From NCBI GenBank assembly GCA_947487925.1, contig CANLCA010000059.1, positions 1 through 9,961 on the forward strand: a DNA stretch of 9,961 nucleotides. The letters run 5' to 3'. Each line of letters opens with the position of its first letter. Position 1 is the first letter of the stretch. The notes under the pieces are model-generated. The model was not told the DNA's origin. It saw nothing but the letters and a program-made list of their open reading frames with translations, and did no database searches. The translations under genes were made by a program, and so were the position numbers. The DNA comes from Verrucomicrobiales bacterium (lineage in GTDB: Bacteria > Verrucomicrobiota > Verrucomicrobiia > Limisphaerales > F1-80-MAGS106). Of this stretch, positions 6,626 to 9,961 are shown piece after piece.

Positions 6626-7570
6626 TCAGCGAGCGACAGCTCGCAGTTTCACAAAACTGCGGTTCTCCGCGGACATCGGCAGCGTCGATACAAAGGTCGC
6701 TTCCGCAACACCGCTCCCGTCGAAAAACACACGGAATCCAGAGTTGGCCTTCCAGTCAGAAGGAATCGACCTGGACCAAGTTTTCAAATCGGAAGAGGTC
6801 TCCATCACATAGTCAAACAAACCGCCGGCAGGCCTCCGAAAACGCACGTTGAAGTGAGCGGCCCCCGATTTGTTCTGTGATCCAAAAAGCGTCGCGGGCC
6901 GGCTTGTCGCATCCTTCGGATGGGTACCAAATGCCAACTCTTTTATATTTTCTACCCCGTCCAGGTCAGAATCGTCGAGTGGGCCTTGGCTCAAGTCCAG
7001 GAAATGAAGCATTTCCCAGTCATCCCACAAACCGTCAGCGTCCAGATCCGCCTTCTTCGCTGTCGCCAACAATAATTCCTTCATTGTGGCGTAATTCCCG
7101 GAAACCGACAGGTCATGCGAAGTCAGGTTCAGAACTCCCGTGGGACGATTCGAGCTGTCCAGGATCAGAACATCGCGGTAATTCGCGCTCCACTTTCTTT
7201 TCACATTATCCGCGGCGGTGTCCTGCAGCCACGCCAGACCTCCAATCATGGCGATCAAATCATTGGACCCAGCAGAACTGGGAGGGTTCACACCGACTAT
7301 TTCCACACGAACCGCCGGATCAACCCGGTTCAATTCCTCAGCTAACTGAGTCAGGTACCCAAACTGGGCACGACAATAACTTCAGCCAGCATCGCCAAAA
7401 TAGTAGCCCGATACCTGCAGAATGTGGTCCCGTGGCGATACGGACTTGGAGTAGCGAGGCGAGGACTTGTTCTCATCTTTCAAATGAAAATCAGGCATCG
7501 GCTCTACCGCGCGCCCAAGAACTCCAGCGAAAAACAACGACGCCACCATGCTCGAGAATCGGAAATCCAT
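6626..7570 (-). CDS. Secreted redoxin, probable selenoprotein with U-x-x-C motif
   Basis: One frame of 315 codons interrupted only by TGA at 7384-7382, read here as selenocysteine to give 314 residues. Start ATG 7570 has GGAG very close; the frame is also open to a TTG at 7606. A short signal-like segment (about 8-21) precedes a redoxin/thioredoxin-fold domain: P-D-F-H-L (26-30), S-P-R-D-H (45-49), Q-V-S-G-Y-Y-F-G (52-59), then U63-S-Y-C66, and V-E-I-V-G-V-N downstream, followed by W-L-Q-D-T, Y-R-D-V-L-I-L-D and N-L-T-S-H-D-L. After it come acidic calcium-binding-type loops (D-L-D-A-D-G at 175-180, D-S-D-L-D-G-V at 200-206) and a C-terminal beta domain with S-S-D-L-K-T-W (259-265). The UGA falls exactly where the first redox cysteine belongs and is followed by a SECIS-like hairpin. 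It probably acts outside the cytoplasm as a thiol/peroxide redox protein; the substrate is unknown. A nonsense mutation or sequencing error is the alternative. Confidence 0.82.
6628..6670. repeat. Cluster of three adjacent short palindromes
   Basis: Three consecutive inverted repeats share ends: GCGAGC-GACA-GCTCGC (6629-6644), CGCAGTTT-CACA-AAACTGCG (6642-6661) and GCGG-TTCT-CCGC (6659-6670). They cover the last codons of the redoxin gene, just before its stop at 6626-6628. Neither strand shows a T-run directly after a stem, so a classic intrinsic terminator is not supported. They may be a REP-like dispersed palindrome or a protective 3' structure between the convergent purQ and redoxin transcripts. 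Copy number in the genome is unknown from one window. Confidence 0.4.
7340..7381 (-). promoter_or_regulatory. Candidate bacterial SECIS hairpin
   Basis: The transcript immediately after the UGA folds on paper as follows (numbering from the first base after UGA). Bases 11-16 GUGCCC pair with 22-27 GGGUAC around a five-base loop AGUUU. Bases 8-10 GUC pair with 30-32 GAC, leaving a two-base CU bulge, and bases 1-5 AGUUA pair with 38-42 UAGCU after an internal loop. Sixteen bases separate UGA from the apical loop, and the loop has G in its second position. Both agree with the published bacterial SECIS consensus as I know it (spacing about 16-37, G in the first two loop bases). Such hairpins bind SelB to bring Sec-tRNA to the ribosome. 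Paired by eye, not by energy calculation. Confidence 0.7.
7382..7384 (-). other. In-frame TGA, probable selenocysteine codon (residue 63)
   Basis: This TGA interrupts the redoxin frame between G-D-A-G and S-Y-C-R. The frame before it (from 7570) and after it (to 6626) is the same, and the two halves join into one continuous redoxin domain. The position corresponds to the first cysteine of the C-x-x-C redox motif, the place where selenocysteine is most often found. TGA is a normal stop for ruvA, the acyltransferase, the M64 peptidase, hupE-like, lipoprotein and purQ genes here, so local recoding is needed. Confidence 0.78.
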
Positions 7571-7577
7571 GACTCCA

Positions 7578-7606
7578 ATACTGCGGTGAAAAATGACGAT
7601 TGTCAA
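7578..7606 (-). promoter_or_regulatory. Possible promoter for the redoxin gene
   Basis: On the minus strand a perfect -35 hexamer TTGACA (7606-7601) is followed after exactly 17 bases by CAGTAT (7583-7578), which keeps only the second, fifth and sixth bases of the -10 consensus. Transcription would then start almost at the ATG at 7570, giving a leaderless or very short leader, or else pointing to the next ATG at 7549. The 77-base gap between the divergent starts at 7570 and 7648 leaves little other room for a promoter. Confidence 0.35.
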
Positions 7607-7634
7607 AATCTTGATGAAGAGGGAGTCATTTCAC

Positions 7635-7639
7635 GGAGG
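7635..7639 (+). promoter_or_regulatory. Shine-Dalgarno site GGAGG
   Basis: GGAGG lies eight bases before the ATG at 7648, the best ribosome binding site in the window. Most neighbours lack one, so this strongly supports translation of the 52-codon frame that follows. Confidence 0.75.
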
Positions 7640-7647
7640 CTGAGAAA

Positions 7648-7806
7648 ATGTGCCTGACTGAAGGCGGTCCAGAAAGGCAACCCAGCCCTTGGAAATCGGT
7701 CGTGTTTTTTGCCATCGCTCAAATCTCTACGTTCGTGCTTAGCTTTGCAGTTGCTCTGGCATTAACCTCGGTTAATCTCGGCGAGTCCCAACCAGTCCAT
7801 CATTGA
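7648..7806 (+). CDS. Small single-span membrane protein, unknown
   Basis: A 52-residue frame from ATG 7648 to TGA 7804-7806, not matching any family I recognise. A polar, proline-containing N-terminus (M-C-L-T-E-G-G-P-E-R-Q-P-S-P-W-K) is followed by one strongly hydrophobic helix at about 17-42 (S-V-V-F-F-A-I-A-Q-I-S-T-F-V-L-S-F-A-V-A-L-A-L-T) and a short polar tail ending in H-H. The R and K before the helix favour an N-inside orientation. The ideal GGAGG site eight bases upstream and the clean hydrophobic span argue that it is a real gene. It is divergent from the redoxin gene (77 bases between starts) and ends 40 bases before the enolase-family gene, with which it may be cotranscribed. Confidence 0.65.
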   Translation: MCLTEGGPERQPSPWKSVVFFAIAQISTFVLSFAVALALTSVNLGESQPVHH

Positions 7807-7822
7807 CCTTAGGCGCTAAGTC
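7805..7822 (+). other. Small stem-loop between small ORF and enolase-family gene
   Basis: GAC-c-TTAG pairs with CTAA-GTC around a GCG loop, a seven-pair stem with one bulged C that begins in the stop codon of the small membrane protein gene. No T-run follows, so it is not a typical terminator; it might stabilise the upstream message or be chance. Confidence 0.25.
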
Positions 7823-7846
7823 AGACCGCGATAGCCTCGAATTTCC

Positions 7847-9277
7847 ATGCCCGCATCCATCTTATCCTCCCGATCCACCGACGCACACATGCTCGGAGTC
7901 GCCCTGCATTACATTCCAATCCAGAACCGTGTCCCTCTCAAATTTGGCACCGAAACCCTGACTCAGGTTACTTGCGCCCGAGCGCGGGTCAGGATTAGTG
8001 ATCGGCTTGGGCGCCAAGCCGAGGGTTGGGGTGAAACACCCCTCAGCGTCACCTGGGTCTGGCCCAGCGCAACAATTCCTTATTCAGAAAGGCTCGAGGC
8101 CCTAAAAGCCCTCTGTGAAACGATCGCGCGCCACTGGCCCACCTTCGATTTTTGGGGTGCCAGCCTCGAGCTCGGACAGGCTTTCCTGAAATCTGAATTG
8201 CCACGGCTGCTCACGATCGCAAACGCTTCACGCCCACCCGCCGCCCCCGTTCCTTGGTTAGCTGCGTTGGTGTGCGCTTCCGTGTTTGACCAAGCCCTCC
8301 ATGATGCTTACGGGAACCTCCTAAATCGCCCCACCTACTCCACCTACGGGCCAGATCTGGTTTCGCAAGATCTTGGGGCCTTCCTGGAGCCCGCATGCCC
8401 CGATGTGTCGTTCTCAAACAGGTTCCTCACCGAGTTCATCACTTCGAAACCCAAGCGGCAGTTGTCAGCCTGGCACCTCGTCGGCGGCGTGGATCCCCTC
8501 ACAGAATCCGACCTCACAGGCCAGGAACCCAATGACGGTTATCCCGTGTTGCTCGCTGATTGGATCCGCCGAGATGGCCTGAAGTGCCTCAAAATCAAAC
8601 TCCGCGGTAACGATCGGGATTGGGATTACGATCGAGTCGTCCGCGTCGGCCGGATCGCCCTGGAAAACGAGGTCACATGGCTTACAGCCGACTTCAACTG
8701 CACCGTCGACAACCCGGATTATGTCAACGAAATCCTGGATAAGTTGCGCGATGAATACCCTTGTCTCTACGGAATGATCCTCTACGTGGAGCAGCCGTTT
8801 CCCTACGACCTCGAGTCGCACCGAATGGACGTCCGCTCCGTTTCGGCCCGCAAACCCCTGTTTTTGGACGAGAGCGCCCACGACTGGCAACACATCCGGC
8901 TTGGACGCGAGTTCGGCTGGACAGGAGTCGCCCTCAAAACGTGCAAGACCCAGACGGGCGCGCTGCTTTCCGCCGCTTGGGCCAAGGCTCATGGCATGAC
9001 ACTGATGGTCCAAGACCTCACCAATCCCATGCTCGCCCAAATTCCACACCTCCTTCTAGCAGCACATGTCGGGACCATCATGGGCGTTGAAACCAACTCC
9101 ATGCAGTTCTACCCACAGGCTTCGGAACCCGAGGCATCCATCCACACGGCCCTCTATCGGCGCAGGAATGGGTGCGTCGATCTGAGCACCCTGGGTTCTG
9201 TCGGCTTCGGATACCGTATCGAAGAAATCGCACGAGCTCTCCCCAGTTCCGTTGTCGTAGCAGGCGTTTTAAGCTGA
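7847..9277 (+). CDS. Enolase-superfamily enzyme (mandelate racemase/muconate lactonizing-like)
   Basis: A 476-residue protein from ATG 7847, without a clear ribosome binding site. The C-terminal barrel carries superfamily signatures: C-L-K-I-K-L-R-G with the K249-x-K251 pair, three probable magnesium ligands in T-A-D-F-N (D282), Y-V-E-Q-P-F-P (E315) and L-F-L-D-E-S (D341/E342), and a later lysine in A-L-K-T-C-K (K364 or K367). An N-terminal capping domain (about 15-100) has the W-G-E-T-P-L element at 61-66. Enzymes of this type abstract a proton next to a carboxylate to racemise, epimerise, cyclo-isomerise or dehydrate acids; lysines on both barrel faces fit the muconate lactonizing/dipeptide epimerase side, but the substrate cannot be deduced. 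At 476 residues it is clearly longer than the common 350-400, mainly from extra sequence between the capping domain and the first catalytic lysines. It follows the small membrane protein gene by 40 bases. Confidence 0.85.
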   Translation: MPASILSSRSTDAHMLGVALHYIPIQNRVPLKFGTETLTQVTCARARVRISDRLGRQAEGWGETPLSVTWVWPSATIPYSERLEALKALCETIARHWPTFDFWGASLELGQAFLKSELPRLLTIANASRPPAAPVPWLAALVCASVFDQALHDAYGNLLNRPTYSTYGPDLVSQDLGAFLEPACPDVSFSNRFLTEFITSKPKRQLSAWHLVGGVDPLTESDLTGQEPNDGYPVLLADWIRRDGLKCLKIKLRGNDRDWDYDRVVRVGRIALENEVTWLTADFNCTVDNPDYVNEILDKLRDEYPCLYGMILYVEQPFPYDLESHRMDVRSVSARKPLFLDESAHDWQHIRLGREFGWTGVALKTCKTQTGALLSAAWAKAHGMTLMVQDLTNPMLAQIPHLLLAAHVGTIMGVETNSMQFYPQASEPEASIHTALYRRRNGCVDLSTLGSVGFGYRIEEIARALPSSVVVAGVLS

Positions 9278-9337
9278 CACCCACCCCTTCCATACGTTTT
9301 TCTTTTCATCACGTGACTCCTCGGGTAAACAGACAGC

Positions 9338-9961
9338 GTGTATTTGGAATATTTCGGGCTCAACGAACCGCCCTTCACGATTACTCCAAATCCGAGGTTC
9401 TTGTTCTTCAGCGCCAAGCATCGCGAGGCGTTGAATCACTTGCTTTACGGGATTCGGGAACGGAAAGGCTTCGTCCAGCTCACCGGAGAAGTGGGTGCGG
9501 GCAAAACCACCCTGTGCCGGGCCATGCTCGAACAACTCGGCGACCACTTTGCCACTGCGCTCATTCTCAACCCCGTCCTCGACGCCGACCTGCTCATGAA
9601 AGCGGTCGCGATGGAGTTTGGGCTCAAAGTCAAAGGAATGGACCGGTTGGAGACGGTCGCCGAAATTAATCATTTCCTCCTGCACCAGGTCGAGCATGGC
9701 AAAGACGCGGTCTTGATCATCGACGAAGCCCAGGACCTCACAAACGCCCTTCTGGAACAGGTCCGACTACTTTCGAACCTTGAAACGGACGATCGCAAGC
9801 TCTTGCAGATCGTTCTCATGGGCCAGCCTGAACTGCGGGACAGGCTCAATCATCCGGAACTGCGCCAACTGCGCCAGCGAATCACCGTTCGCTATCATCT
9901 TCGACCGCTCAAAAGATTGGAGATCGGACAGTATATTCAACACCGTCTTCATGTCTCAGGG
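9338..9961 (+). CDS. ExeA/GspA-like AAA ATPase (3' truncated)
   Basis: The first 208 codons of an ExeA-family ATPase; the frame runs off the window. The GTG at 9338 gives the standard start [V/M]-Y-L-E-Y-F-G-L-N-E-P-P-F, typical of the family, and no better start exists; the ribosome binding site is weak. Walker A is G-E-V-G-A-G-K-T-T (50-58) and Walker B V-L-I-I-D-E-A-Q (125-132), followed by the L-L-S-N-L-E-T (144-150) and G-Q-P-E-L (162-166) motifs characteristic of ExeA/GspA. In Aeromonas, ExeA with ExeB helps assemble the type II secretion secretin through peptidoglycan; related ATPases also occur beside exosortase/polysaccharide export genes and in transposition modules. Which applies depends on the missing C-terminus (a peptidoglycan-binding domain would favour secretion) and the downstream genes. 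It starts 60 bases after the enolase-family gene. Confidence 0.9.
   Translation, partial: MYLEYFGLNEPPFTITPNPRFLFFSAKHREALNHLLYGIRERKGFVQLTGEVGAGKTTLCRAMLEQLGDHFATALILNPVLDADLLMKAVAMEFGLKVKGMDRLETVAEINHFLLHQVEHGKDAVLIIDEAQDLTNALLEQVRLLSNLETDDRKLLQIVLMGQPELRDRLNHPELRQLRQRITVRYHLRPLKRLEIGQYIQHRLHVSG

Noticed and set aside
6877..7572. 231-codon plus-strand frame opposite the redoxin gene
   Set aside because: Composition is rich in S, P, R and H with no pattern; it mirrors the codon structure of the real gene and reads across the Sec site.
7382..7606. Two separate short genes at 7382-7606 and 6626-7333 (minus)
   Set aside because: They are in the same phase, separated only by one TGA; the second has only a TTG start in the middle of the redoxin domain, and neither half is a complete fold.
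1..9961. Genome-wide reassignment of TGA to an amino acid
   Set aside because: ruvA, the acyltransferase, M64 peptidase, HupE-like, lipoprotein and purQ all end at TGA at the expected family length.

Overview
The window looks like chromosomal DNA from a Verrucomicrobiota bacterium, probably an uncultured Limisphaerales/Pedosphaera-type lineage. This is an inference from three things: two secreted proteins end in the 'S-x-DL-x-x-W' beta domain common at the C-termini of secreted proteins in that phylum, a separate PurS accompanies PurQ, and several genes lack a Shine-Dalgarno sequence. No database search was possible.

Layout. From 1 to 1104 (+) lie the 3' end of ruvA (Holliday junction helicase subunit) and, one base after its stop, a DUF374-type lysophospholipid acyltransferase. 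From 1188 to 5007 (-) lie three envelope genes, read in the order lipoprotein (5007-4534), HupE/UreJ-like membrane protein with a periplasmic EF-hand loop (4456-3251), and secreted M64-family zinc peptidase (3050-1188). A 506-base spacer without a recognisable gene (5008-5513) contains a 7-bp inverted repeat and separates these from purS (5514-5759) and purQ (5814-6512), two small subunits of FGAM synthase in purine synthesis. No purL follows them here. From 7570 to 6626 (-) lies a secreted redoxin interrupted by one in-frame TGA. From 7648 to 9277 (+) lie a 52-residue single-span membrane protein with a GGAGG ribosome binding site and an enolase-superfamily enzyme. From 9338 to the window end (+) lies the start of an ExeA/GspA-like AAA ATPase.

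The main discovery is at 6626-7570. What first appears as two unrelated ORFs is one reading frame, in which a TGA stands at the first position of a thioredoxin-type C-x-x-C motif (reads U-S-Y-C). The RNA directly after the TGA can fold into a hairpin with the spacing and loop guanosine of a bacterial SECIS element. I read it as a selenocysteine-containing redoxin, fused to acidic calcium-binding-type repeats and the verrucomicrobial C-terminal beta domain. TGA is an ordinary stop for most neighbouring genes, so a changed genetic code does not explain it.
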